Positions 54,562 through 62,456 of a stretch of 64,000 nt of DNA are shown in pieces. The translations under genes were made by a program, and so were the position numbers. This DNA is from Streptomyces sp. NBC_01460 (GTDB lineage: Bacteria; Actinomycetota; Actinomycetes; Streptomycetales; Streptomycetaceae): assembly GCF_036227405.1 (NCBI RefSeq), contig NZ_CP109473.1, positions 6,758,001-6,822,000 of the forward strand, given 5' to 3'. The notes under the pieces were generated by a model, which saw nothing but the letters and a program-made list of their open reading frames with translations, ran no database searches and had not been told where the DNA came from. How positions within the stretch are numbered: the stretch's first letter is position 1; each line of letters starts with the position of its first letter.

Positions 54562-55680
54562 ATGGTCTCCGGAAACGCTCCCGTGCTCTCCACCCGCGCG
54601 CTCAACAGGGCCACGATGGAGCGTCAGTTGCTGCTGAGCCGTGCCGACGTGCCGGTGAAGGAAGCCGTCGGCCGTCTGGTGGGGCTGCAGGCCCAGAACA
54701 CCCGGCCGCCCTACTTCCAGCTCTTCTCCCGGCTCGAGGGCTTCGCCCCGGCGGCGCTCTCGGAGCTGATGGAGTCCCGTGAGGTGGTCAGGATCGTCAC
54801 CCTGCGCTCGACCATCCACACCCACACCGCGGAGGACGCCCTCACGCTGCGCCCCCTCGTCCAGCCGGCGCGCGACCGGGAGCTGAACATCTTCCGGAGC
54901 GGGCTCACCGGGGTGGACCTGGACCGGCTCTCCTCGCTCGCCACGGAACTGGTCGAGGAACGGCCCCGCACGATGAAGGAGTTGCGGGAGGAGCTGCGCG
55001 TCCACTGGCCGGACGCCGACCCGCAGTCGCTCGGGGTCGCCGCCCGCTGCAGGCTGCCGCTCGTCCAGGTCACGCCGCGGGGGCTGTGGGGCCGCAGCGG
55101 GCAGGTCGCCCTCACGACCGCCGGGCACTGGCTGGACAGCCCGCCGCAGCCGGCGGCCTCGCCCGACACGATCGTGCTGCGCTACCTCGGTGCCTTCGGC
55201 CCGGCCTCGGTGAAGGACTTCCAGATGTGGGCCGGGCTCACCCGGATGCGGGAGGTCTTCGAGCGCCTGCGACCCGGCCTGGTCACCTTCCGCGACGAGA
55301 ACGGCGTCGAACTCTTCGACCTGCCCGACGCCCCCCGCCCCGACCCGGAGACCCCGGCCCCGCCGCGCTTCCTCCCGGAGTTCGACAACGTCCTGCTCGG
55401 CCACGCCGACCGCACCCGGGTGATCCCGTCCGCGTACAAGGGGCGCAACGGCGTGGGCAACCAGGCCTACGGGACCGTCCTGGCCGACGGCTTCCTGGCG
55501 GCGCTCTGGCGCCTCGACGAGAGGGCGGACCACGCGACGGTCACGGTGCAGGCCCTGGGAGACCTCGGCCCGGCGACGCGCGAGGCGATCACCCAGGAGG
55601 CCGTGGACATGCTGGGCGTCATGACCCGGGCCCCCGCCCATGACATCCGGTTCGCCACGTTCGTCGACTTCGGGGAGTGA
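54562..55680 (+). CDS. Winged-helix DNA-binding domain protein (HTH_42 / AlkZ-like)
   Basis: A 372-residue protein of the HTH_42 family (DUF1006), related to the AlkZ interstrand crosslink glycosylase. Family blocks are VGLQAQNTRPPYFQLFSRLE, VVRIVTLRSTIHTHTAEDAL, FLPEFDNVLLGHADRTRV and the C-terminal W/F-rich region. The QxQ-type motif of AlkZ (QAQ in GLQAQN) is present, so glycosylase activity is possible but unproven; many family members are uncharacterised. Confidence 0.75.
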   Translation: MVSGNAPVLSTRALNRATMERQLLLSRADVPVKEAVGRLVGLQAQNTRPPYFQLFSRLEGFAPAALSELMESREVVRIVTLRSTIHTHTAEDALTLRPLVQPARDRELNIFRSGLTGVDLDRLSSLATELVEERPRTMKELREELRVHWPDADPQSLGVAARCRLPLVQVTPRGLWGRSGQVALTTAGHWLDSPPQPAASPDTIVLRYLGAFGPASVKDFQMWAGLTRMREVFERLRPGLVTFRDENGVELFDLPDAPRPDPETPAPPRFLPEFDNVLLGHADRTRVIPSAYKGRNGVGNQAYGTVLADGFLAALWRLDERADHATVTVQALGDLGPATREAITQEAVDMLGVMTRAPAHDIRFATFVDFGE

Positions 55681-55731
55681 GCCACCTCGGTCCGCCCGGC
55701 TGAGTCACGGGGACACGACGCCCTCTGCCGG

Positions 55732-56646
55732 CTACGGCAGCAGCCCCGCACGGCGGGCCGCGACCACGGCCTCCAGCCGGGTGTGCGCCCCCAGTTTCCG
55801 CATCGCCGACCGCAGGTAGCTCTTCACCGTCTCGGGCCTCAGCCCCAGGCGCCCTGCCGCTGTGGCGTTCGTCGCCCCCGACGCGACGCAGGCGATCACA
55901 TCCACCTCGCGCGGCGCGAGCCGCACCGGCCCGGCGGACGGACCGCGCTCCGGCCCCGCGGCCGACGCAAGCCGCCCGCACACCGCGAGCAACTCCTCGC
56001 GCAACGCCGGGTCCACGATCTTCGGGGCCAGGGCGCGCAGCTCGCGATGCGCCTCGCGGACGCCCTCCCAGGTGCCGGCTCCGGTACCGGGATCGGTGAT
56101 CCGCTCCCTGGTCGACGCCAGGAGGTGCTGCACCTCGTCACGGACGGCCAGTGCCTGCTCCACGTCCCGGGCCGACGAGGCGACCGCGTCGAACGTACGG
56201 TCCCCGAGCGTGAGGGGCTCGCGCAGTGCTCCGTACAGCACACCGCGCACCGTCCGGCGCACGACGACGGGCACCGCGACGACCGAGCGGAGGCCCTCCG
56301 CGGCGACGGCCGTGTCGTACTCGTGGCTGATGTGGCGCGACGAGGGGTAGTCCGTGACGGCACACGGCCGCGACAGGGCGATCGCCTTCCCGCCGAGCCC
56401 GCTCCCCGCGGAGATGACGAGCCCCCGCAGCGCGGGCGTCTGCGCCCCGCTGAGCTCGGCGATCCGGGCGTGGCGGGCGTCGGACAGCAGTCCGCCGAAG
56501 ACGACGGGCAGCCCGCTCGTCCGCCGCAGGCTCAGCAGGGCGGACCGCAGTTCGGTCGCCTCGCCCGGTTCCGGCACGCCGATGACTCCCCGCTCCGTCG
56601 GCCCACCCCCGTTCGGGGGTGGTGAGATCTGGGTCACTGTTCGCAT
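55732..56646 (-). CDS. GAF-LuxR transcriptional regulator
   Basis: A 304-residue regulator. An N-terminal GAF domain (residues about 30-170; GSGLGGKAIALSRPCAVTDY, VVAVPVVVRRTVRGVLYGAL) precedes a LuxR helix-turn-helix (LAPREVDVIACVASGATNAT, LGLRPETVKSYLRSAMRKL). This pattern occurs in actinobacterial regulators of fatty acid or steroid degradation genes. It is divergent from two acyl-CoA synthetase genes with only 35 bp between starts, so it probably controls them. Confidence 0.85.
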   Translation of the reverse strand: MRTVTQISPPPNGGGPTERGVIGVPEPGEATELRSALLSLRRTSGLPVVFGGLLSDARHARIAELSGAQTPALRGLVISAGSGLGGKAIALSRPCAVTDYPSSRHISHEYDTAVAAEGLRSVVAVPVVVRRTVRGVLYGALREPLTLGDRTFDAVASSARDVEQALAVRDEVQHLLASTRERITDPGTGAGTWEGVREAHRELRALAPKIVDPALREELLAVCGRLASAAGPERGPSAGPVRLAPREVDVIACVASGATNATAAGRLGLRPETVKSYLRSAMRKLGAHTRLEAVVAARRAGLLP

Positions 56647-56681
56647 GATGGTAAAGGACGGGTTCGCGACGAGGAGGGCAC

Positions 56682-58358
56682 ATGCCGGCAACGAGTGCGA
56701 CGGAGAGGTTCCGGGCGGCCCGGGACTTCCTGATCGAGCACCGTGAGGACTACACCGCGGCGTACGAGGGCTTCGCATGGCCCCGGCCCGACCACTTCAA
56801 CTGGGCACTCGACTGGTTCGACGTCATCGCCCGGGACAACGACCGCACCGCCCTGCACATCGTGGAGGAGGACGGCGGGCGCACCGAGGTCTCCTTCGCC
56901 CGGATGGCGGCCCGCTCCGACCGGGCCGCGAACTGGCTGCGGGAGCAGGGCGTGGCCGCCGGTGACCGGATCCTCGTCATGCTGGGCAACCAGGTCGAGC
57001 TGTGGGAGACGGCGCTGGCCGCGATGAAGCTGCGCGCCGTCGTCATCCCCGCCACCCCGATGCTGGGGCCGGTGGACCTGCGTGACCGGGTCGAGCGCGG
57101 CAGGGTCCGTCATGTCCTCGTACGGTCGGCGGACGCGGCGAAGTTCGACGAGGTGCCCGGCGACTACACCCGGATCGCCGTCGGGGACGACGTCGAGGGC
57201 TGGCTCTCGTACGGCGGCGCCGACGAGGCGTCGGAGAGGTTCACGCCCGACCGGGAGACGGACGCCGACGAACCCCTGATGCTCTACTTCACCTCCGGCA
57301 CCACGGCCAGCCCGAAACTCGTCGAGCACACCCATGTCTCGTACCCCGTGGGTCACTTGTCCACGATGTACTGGATCGGCCTCAAGCCCGGCGACGTCCA
57401 TCTGAACATCTCCTCACCCGGCTGGGCGAAGCACGCCTGGTCGAACCTCTTCGCGCCGTGGAGCGCCGAGGCCACCGTCTTCATCTTCAACTACACGCGG
57501 TTCGACGCCGCCCGGCTGATGGCGGAGATGGACCGCTCGGCGATCACCAGCTTCTGCGCCCCGCCGACGGTCTGGCGGATGCTCATCCAGGCCGACCTCG
57601 CGCAGCTGAAGACACCGCCGCGCGAGGTCGTCGCGGCCGGTGAGCCGCTCAACCCCGAGGTCATCGAGAGCGTCCGGCGGGCCTGGGGCGTCACCATCCG
57701 CGACGGCTTCGGCCAGACCGAGACCGCCGTCCAGGTGGCCAACACCCCGGGACAGCTGCTCAAGGCGGGTTCCATGGGGCGGCCCAGTCCCGGGTTCAAG
57801 GTCGAGCTGCTGGATCCGGTCTCGGGCGAGCCGGGCGCGGCGGAGGGAGAGATCTCCCTCGATCTGTCAGCGGCCCCGGTCGGCCTGATGACGGGCTACC
57901 ACGGCGACCCGGACCGCACGGCCGAGGCCATGGCGGGCGGCTACTACCGCACGGGCGACATCGGCTCCCGGGACGCGGACGGCTACATCACCTATGTCGG
58001 CCGGGCCGACGACGTGTTCAAGGCCTCCGACTACAAGATCTCGCCTTTCGAGCTGGAGAGCGCCCTGCTGGAGCACGAGGCGGTCGTGGAGGCCGCGGTC
58101 GTGCCCGCCCCCGACCCGGTGCGGCTCTCGGTGCCGAAGGCGTACGTCGTGCTCGCCGACGGCTGGGAGCCGGGGCCCGCCACGGCCAAGGTGCTCTTCG
58201 AGCACTCCAGGTCGGTCCTCGCCCCGTACAAGCGCATCCGGCGGCTGGAGTTCGCCGAACTGCCCAAGACCGTCTCGGGGAAGATCCGCAGGATCGAGCT
58301 GCGCGAACGCACGGCGCGGGGGACCGGCACCGAGTTCGACGAGGGGGACCTGCGATGA
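56682..58358 (+). CDS. AMP-dependent acyl-CoA synthetase (medium-chain/acetyl-CoA synthetase-like)
   Basis: A 558-residue ANL-superfamily ligase that activates a carboxylic acid to acyl-CoA. The P-loop is YFTSGTTASPKLVEHTH, A5 is DGFGQTET, A7/A8 is YYRTGDIGSRDADGYITYVG and A10 is PKTVSGKIRR with the catalytic Lys. Length and the FNWALDWFD start match the MACS/benzoate-CoA-type group. GAGGAGGG lies before the ATG. Its stop overlaps the start of a second synthetase gene, which is disrupted. Confidence 0.9.
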   Translation: MPATSATERFRAARDFLIEHREDYTAAYEGFAWPRPDHFNWALDWFDVIARDNDRTALHIVEEDGGRTEVSFARMAARSDRAANWLREQGVAAGDRILVMLGNQVELWETALAAMKLRAVVIPATPMLGPVDLRDRVERGRVRHVLVRSADAAKFDEVPGDYTRIAVGDDVEGWLSYGGADEASERFTPDRETDADEPLMLYFTSGTTASPKLVEHTHVSYPVGHLSTMYWIGLKPGDVHLNISSPGWAKHAWSNLFAPWSAEATVFIFNYTRFDAARLMAEMDRSAITSFCAPPTVWRMLIQADLAQLKTPPREVVAAGEPLNPEVIESVRRAWGVTIRDGFGQTETAVQVANTPGQLLKAGSMGRPSPGFKVELLDPVSGEPGAAEGEISLDLSAAPVGLMTGYHGDPDRTAEAMAGGYYRTGDIGSRDADGYITYVGRADDVFKASDYKISPFELESALLEHEAVVEAAVVPAPDPVRLSVPKAYVVLADGWEPGPATAKVLFEHSRSVLAPYKRIRRLEFAELPKTVSGKIRRIELRERTARGTGTEFDEGDLR

Positions 58359-59110
58359 GCGGCCTCTCCTACGCGCACGGCACGAGCACCACGGCCCTGC
58401 TCGGCGACACCATCGGGCGCAACCTGGACCGGGCCGTCGAGGCCTTCGGGGAGCGGGAGGCCCTGGTCGACGTGGTGTCGGGACGCCGGTGGACGTACGC
58501 CGCGTTCGGTGCGGCCGTCGACGAGCTGGCGCGCGGGCTGATGGCGTCCGGGGTGGCCAAGGGCGACCGCGTCGGCATCTGGGCGGTCAACTGCCCCGAG
58601 TGGGTCCTCGTCCAGTACGCCACGGCCCGGATCGGCGCCGTCATGGTCACCATCAATCCGGCCTACCGCGCGCACGAGCTGGCGTACGTGCTCCGGCAGG
58701 CCGGGATCTCCGTGCTGGCCGCCTCGCTCGCCCACCGCACGAGCGACTACCGGTCCCTCGTCGAGCAGGTCCACGCGGACTGCCCCGCCCTGCGGTCAGT
58801 CCACTACATCGGCGATCCGTCCTGGGACGAGCTGACGGCCGCCGCGAGGTCCGTGACCCCGGAACAACTGGCTTCGCGTGAGGCTGAGTTGTCGTGCGAC
58901 GACCCGATCAACATCCAGTACACCTCGGGAACCACCGGATTCCCCAAGGGAGCCACGCTCTCCCACCACAACATCCTCAACAACGGTTACTTCGTCGGGG
59001 AGATGGTCGCCTACACGGAACACGACCGGGTCTGTCTGCCCGTGCCCTTCTACCACTGCTTCGAATGGTTCGCCTTCGGGGTATGTGCTGGCGAGATGAC
59101 TACTCCATGA
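58355..59110 (+). pseudogene. Acyl-CoA synthetase (FadD-like), truncated by element integration
   Basis: The N-terminal 232 residues look like an intact FadD-type acyl-CoA synthetase: TTALLGDTIGRNLDRAVEAF, RVGIWAVNCPEWVLVQYATA and the P-loop IQYTSGTTGFPKGATLSHHN. Homology stops in VPFYHCF, where family members continue GMVMGN. The remaining 15 codons (from EWFAFGV) belong to foreign DNA and end in TGA. Over half of the protein, including the A5-A10 motifs, is missing, so the product should be inactive. ATGA overlap with the preceding synthetase. Confidence 0.9.
59051..59062. other. Attachment site core (R4-type att half-site)
   Basis: TACCACTGCTTC, the complement of GAAGCAGTGGTA. From memory this 12-bp core is shared by attB and attP of actinophage R4, whose attB lies in an acyl-CoA synthetase gene. 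The bases on the left (GTGCCCTTC) fit the host gene; those on the right do not. Confidence 0.82.
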
Positions 59111-59476
59111 ATGCTGAGTTCCTGTCAAGCCCAGGTGCCTGGAATGTGACGCAGTCCACAACGGCAGGAAGAGCCCCGACCCCTCGCGTGATGTGCGAGA
59201 GAGTCGGGGCTCTGGTCTGTCTGATGCCTGACTGGCCAGCCGCTGAGCGCCTGCCTGCCAGCCGTTGCGGCGTCGCCGGGCTCTCGCTCGCTCGCGTTCT
59301 CGTCGTAGCTCAGCGCGCCGTCTGACCCGCCCTCGGTCATGGGCGTGGCGCGGGACGGTAGCGCACGGCCGGAGGGGGGTGGGGAGTGACCCCTTGGAAG
59401 CGTTCTTCCCGACCGCCAAGTCTTACCGGCCGGGATCTTGCCACGGTTTCAGGGTTGACGCCGAGCCTGCTCACGC
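59111..59476. other. Non-coding terminal segment of the element
   Basis: This segment lies between the truncated synthetase and the first element gene. It holds a strong hairpin (59170-59213) and no ORF I would support; the short frames on both strands are Arg/Ser-rich. It may include integrase arm sequence. Confidence 0.45.
59170..59213. terminator. Terminator hairpin at element end
   Basis: AGAGCCCCGAC (59170-59180) pairs with GTCGGGGCTCT (59203-59213), with an inner CTCGC/GCGAG extension. It would stop element transcripts before they enter the host operon, and host read-through in the other direction. Confidence 0.8.
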
Positions 59477-60136
59477 CTACGCCAGAGCCGAGAAGACGGC
59501 CGCGAGAAGGACGGACACACCGCTGAAGAGCAAGGCGAGGACTGACATCAGGTCCGAAATCGACCGAACGGGACCACGTCGGATTTTGACATCGACCAGC
59601 GGCGCCGCCGTGCAGCGCACCTTTGCGTCTGGCCCATCCAGTAGGAGGGTGACCTCGAAGACCTGCTTACGTGCCAAGAGGGATGGTGGAATCTCTACGA
59701 CGGTCGGCCTGGTCGCGAAAAGGTTTACCGAAGGGGCGATCGTCCCGGCCGGAGAGGATTTCATTCCGAGCACCCCAACCACCTGTGCGCCGAAATCGAA
59801 CCTCAGTGAGTCGTTACCGTGAAACTGTGACTGCGTAATGTCGCGGCGCCCAGAATTCCGGAGCCTCAGCTCGACGATCCGAGGGGATGCAACAGGGGAG
59901 CCGTTGTGGGTCAGTTCCAACGTTCCCGCACCGGTCTGCGCGGCGATGAGGAGGGGCACGCTGGGGCCTGTGCCGAAGTCAAGGCGCCGTTTCGGGTTTG
60001 CGGCCCGCAGTGTGGCAAACGCCCCCAAGGCCCCAATCATGAGAGCAGCAAGCGTGGTGATGGCGAACTGCCAGAAGGACCATGTCTCGTACCAGGCCGA
60101 AGCCGACATCAGCATGGTCCAGATTGTAGACGTCAA
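59477..60136 (-). CDS. Two-helix membrane protein of unknown function
   Basis: A 219-residue protein with a hydrophobic segment near each end (FAITTLAALMIGALGAFATL at about 24-43 and LMSVLALLFSGVSVLLAAVF at about 196-215). Between them is a soluble beta-rich middle (VEIPPSLLARKQVFEVTLLL). TTG 60136 has AGAGG four bases upstream; ATGs seven and nine codons inside are alternatives. It is the gene closest to the att site and lies downstream of a HEPN-like gene on the same strand. I recognise no family. Confidence 0.65.
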   Translation of the reverse strand: MTSTIWTMLMSASAWYETWSFWQFAITTLAALMIGALGAFATLRAANPKRRLDFGTGPSVPLLIAAQTGAGTLELTHNGSPVASPRIVELRLRNSGRRDITQSQFHGNDSLRFDFGAQVVGVLGMKSSPAGTIAPSVNLFATRPTVVEIPPSLLARKQVFEVTLLLDGPDAKVRCTAAPLVDVKIRRGPVRSISDLMSVLALLFSGVSVLLAAVFSALA

Positions 60137-60163
60137 CTCGCCTCTATCCGCACGTGGTTGGGC

Positions 60164-60343
60164 TCAGTCGCGCAAGCCGAGGGTGCCGCCGTCGAGAGCT
60201 TGGCGGACGTGTCCACGACTCAGCTTCAGCTCGGGGTTGGCGGCGGCGAAGAGACGCAGCCGGCCGAGCGGGGAGTCGGGGGACGGGGGCTCCGTGGCCA
60301 GCTCGGCGGCAGCGGTCTGGAGGGCAAAGCCAACGTGACGGTC
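60164..60343 (-). pseudogene. Start-less 59-residue ORF fragment
   Basis: This frame reads DRHVGFALQTAAAEL, then SPLGRLRLFAAANPELKLS and SRGHVRQALDGGTLGLRD before a stop. It looks like real protein in composition and periodicity. No ATG, GTG or TTG lies in frame before the preceding stop, and it begins at the stop codon of the HEPN-like gene in the +1 frame. It may be the remnant of a decayed gene or a frameshifted extension of the upstream gene. Confidence 0.4.
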
Positions 60344-60938
60344 AGGCTGGCTCTTCCTCGGCCGTGAACGCCCCGGTCCCGTAGCGCGCCATCGCCTCGC
60401 GGCGCTCCTTCAAGTACTCGGCTTGGATGTCCTCGGCCGTGACCCCGACGCTCTCCATCACGGGGTGAAGGACCCTCTCGCTGAAGCGCTCATCCGTCTG
60501 AGTGAACAGTCGGCAGTCCGCCTTCAGGTCTGCGCACAGCTTGGCCCTGCTTGCCTGGGCGATCGTCTCTTGGATGCGCTCGCGCCAGAAGTTGTGAACC
60601 AGAAAGTTGCGCCGCTTCAGGCTGTTGGTGAGGTCGTTGCCGACTTCCGGGTAGGCGGTGGTGTGCGCCTCCACTCGCTTGATGAGCTTCCCCATCATGT
60701 CTTTGAAGCCCTGAGCCCAGGGGTCGCGCATGAGCTGCTCCCCCTGCTCCCTTGCCGAGACGATTTTGGTGATCGCGAGCAAGTTCACGAGCGAGTGTTC
60801 GAGAACGTTGGCCTTGTAGATGGCCAGCCCGAAGAGGGCGTACAGGGTCTTGTGGTCCGTGCCGTTGTCGTACTCGTCGTCCGGCTCCGGCTCCTCATGC
60901 CAGGTCGGCAGGTGCCTGACCACATACAGTTCGTCCAT
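60342..60938 (-). CDS. HEPN-like protein
   Basis: A 198-residue, mostly helical, acidic-start protein. The helix LFGLAIYKANVLEHSLVNLL, the segment MMGKLIKRVEAHTTAYPEVG and the motif LKRRNFLVHNFWRERIQE are seen. RNFLVH fits the R-x4-H signature of HEPN ribonuclease folds, and the surrounding pattern is common in uncharacterised HEPN-like proteins of defence islands and prophages. The HEPN call is inference from the motif. No ribosome site is obvious before the ATG, so the message may be leaderless. Confidence 0.6.
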   Translation of the reverse strand: MDELYVVRHLPTWHEEPEPDDEYDNGTDHKTLYALFGLAIYKANVLEHSLVNLLAITKIVSAREQGEQLMRDPWAQGFKDMMGKLIKRVEAHTTAYPEVGNDLTNSLKRRNFLVHNFWRERIQETIAQASRAKLCADLKADCRLFTQTDERFSERVLHPVMESVGVTAEDIQAEYLKERREAMARYGTGAFTAEEEPA

Positions 60939-61099
60939 CCCTTCAGTGTGGCGACAAGGCGGGCCAACTCGTACTGAATTCCTGCGACTTGGTTACCGTC
61001 CTGCGCCAGCTGGCCGATCCACGGGGGCGGAGGTGCCTGACCTGGGACTGAAGCCAGGCACCGGCCCATCGCCCCGAGAAATGCGGGGGTCCGGTCGAC

Positions 61100-61564
61100 T
61101 CAAGCGGCCATCGCCTCGATGATGGCGGCGCCCAGGGGGACGCCGGTACGGCGCTGCGCCTGCCAGGCATCGAACCTGCGATGGCACGACTTCGCCAACG
61201 GTGCGTAGTGGTCAGGGCTGACGGAGTACAGGCAGGCGGTCTCGTCGACCTTCGCCGCCGGATCGGTCCCGAGGTACGCCCAGTCAGTGGCCTGTCGGCC
61301 ACAGCCGCAAGCACACTTCCACTCGGCAGCCTTGCCGTGCTCGCGAGTCACTCGGTTGTGGGCACCGACGTACGAGACGTCGTCGCCCTTCCAGGGACGC
61401 GAGGAATGGGAGCGCAACGGCTTGTCGGCCTGCGGATCGCCGTGCACGCGGACACGCTGACCGTGCGCCAGACAGAGGCCGCGCACGCGATGCGGCCGGC
61501 CGCACGACTCGATGCCGCACAGCTTGCGTCCATCGGCGGTGACGATCGGGGAGTAGTCGTTCAT
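61100..61564 (-). CDS. Zinc-knuckle / HNH-like phage protein
   Basis: A 154-residue protein with an N-terminal Cys/His cluster (CGIESCGRPHRVRGLCLAHG), a second pair (WKCACGCGRQATDWAYLGTD) and a C-terminal SPDHYAPLAKSCHRRFD. The DHY...CHRRFD end resembles the HNH-like domain of small phage endonucleases and zinc-binding proteins. The first HNH His is not certain, so nuclease activity is open. AAGGAGG precedes ATG 61562-61564 by 11 nt. About 450 bp of repeats lie upstream. Confidence 0.6.
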   Translation of the reverse strand: MNDYSPIVTADGRKLCGIESCGRPHRVRGLCLAHGQRVRVHGDPQADKPLRSHSSRPWKGDDVSYVGAHNRVTREHGKAAEWKCACGCGRQATDWAYLGTDPAAKVDETACLYSVSPDHYAPLAKSCHRRFDAWQAQRRTGVPLGAAIIEAMAA

Positions 61565-62021
61565 GGGGTGCTTTACCTCCTTGGGTAGGGCCGCCTGTCG
61601 GCGGCACTGGGTAGAGAGCCAGCGGCGTACGGGATGTACGCGACGGCGAAGGGATGCAGGTAATGCACTGCGAGCCCGAGGCTCCGCCAGGAGCCGACAG
61701 GCGGCAGTCCTCGAAAGAGCGCAAGCGGCTTCGGGAAGTGGGGCCCACGGCCCCAGAGAACAAGCGGGCAAGGCGGCTTCCGGAAGTCCCGGCCTACCGG
61801 CCGGGCTCAGGTGGAGACGCTTCGAGGCTCCGCCTCGCCGTTGCCGAAGACAGACTGTGTCGGTCCGCGCGGAGGCTCCGCCAGGAGCCGAGCACGACCG
61901 TGCTCTGACTCTGGGACTTCCTACTCTGGCCAAAACTCGGAGTGGATCGGCTGAGCGCCGGGCTCTCTACTCTGGCCAAAAGTTCTCGACGAGCAGGGCT
62001 TCCTACTCTGGCCAAAAGTTC
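61565..62021. other. Repeat-rich non-coding region of the element
   Basis: About 455 bp without a supported gene. It contains three iteron-like copies (61921-62023), two copies of a 20-bp hairpin repeat (61678-61697 and 61872-61891) and a palindrome GAGCACG-AC-CGTGCTC (61890-61905). This is compatible with a control region or replication origin. Confidence 0.55.
61678..61891. repeat. Pair of 20-bp direct repeats that each fold into a hairpin
   Basis: GAGGCTCCGCCAGGAGCCGA occurs at 61678-61697 and 61872-61891. Within each, GGCTCC and GGAGCC form a 6-bp stem around GCCA. Confidence 0.8.
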
Positions 62022-62023
62022 TC
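61921..62023. repeat. Three iteron-like direct repeats
   Basis: CTACTCTGGCCAAAA is present at 61921-61935, 61967-61981 and 62003-62017. In the second and third copies the identity extends through GTTCTC to 21 bp. The starts are 46 and 36 bp apart. The third copy overlaps the stop codon of the winged-helix ORF. Confidence 0.85.
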
Positions 62024-62453
62024 AGGCCGCTTCGTCGAGCCAGTCGTCAACGTCGACCCCACCCAGCCACTCCGTGGCCCGGTCTCCGGGCTCCAGGCTG
62101 AACGTCGTCTTCGCTCCACGCTTGGCGCCGATCGTCTCGACCGCCAGCCACCCGGACTTGACGAGCGCCTGAACGCCTCGCTCGGTGTATGCGCGCTCTC
62201 GACCGGCGCTGTCCCGGACGCCCACGGCATCGGCCAGCGAGCGCCACGGAACGGTTACGCGGGAGTCCTCGCCGCAGAGTCGGGCAAGCTGCTTCGCCAC
62301 CAGTTGGCCGCTGCGAGGTACGCACTGGATCACGTCGGCGTACCACCGGGACGCCTGCCCGGTCGGCGGGTAGTGCTCGGCCGCCAGGGCGTACCCGCGC
62401 TTCCGCAGCCTGGCTCGGTTCTCCTCGATCTTGGGGAACAGGTCTTCCAGCAC
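62022..62453 (-). CDS. Winged-helix protein, C-terminal ORF of a split gene
   Basis: A 143-residue product starting at GTG with LEDLFPKIEENRARLRKRG. A helix-turn-helix-like block spans SLADAVGVRDSAGRERAYTE and RGVQALVKSGWLAVE, and the tail is acidic (WLGGVDVDDWLDEAA). It is in the same frame as the ORF just upstream, separated only by TGA and one CCC codon, so the two may once have been one gene of about 218 codons. A regulatory or replication role is possible; the adjacent iteron-like repeats would be natural targets. Confidence 0.6.
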   Translation of the reverse strand: MLEDLFPKIEENRARLRKRGYALAAEHYPPTGQASRWYADVIQCVPRSGQLVAKQLARLCGEDSRVTVPWRSLADAVGVRDSAGRERAYTERGVQALVKSGWLAVETIGAKRGAKTTFSLEPGDRATEWLGGVDVDDWLDEAA

Positions 62454-62456
62454 GGG

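Noticed and set aside
59125..59340. A short minus-strand ORF at the att end of the element
   Set aside because: It spans the terminator hairpin and has no ribosome site or protein-like composition.
59265..59822. A 185-codon plus-strand frame at the element end
   Set aside because: It is antisense to the two-helix membrane protein gene, Arg-rich, and has no ribosome site or recognisable domain.
60785..61069. A minus-strand frame with a protein-like stretch (QLAQDGNQVAGIQYELARLV) just upstream of the HEPN-like start
   Set aside because: After about 25 plausible residues it becomes an Arg/Thr/Ser-rich shadow of the HEPN-like gene, and it lacks a ribosome site; probably chance.
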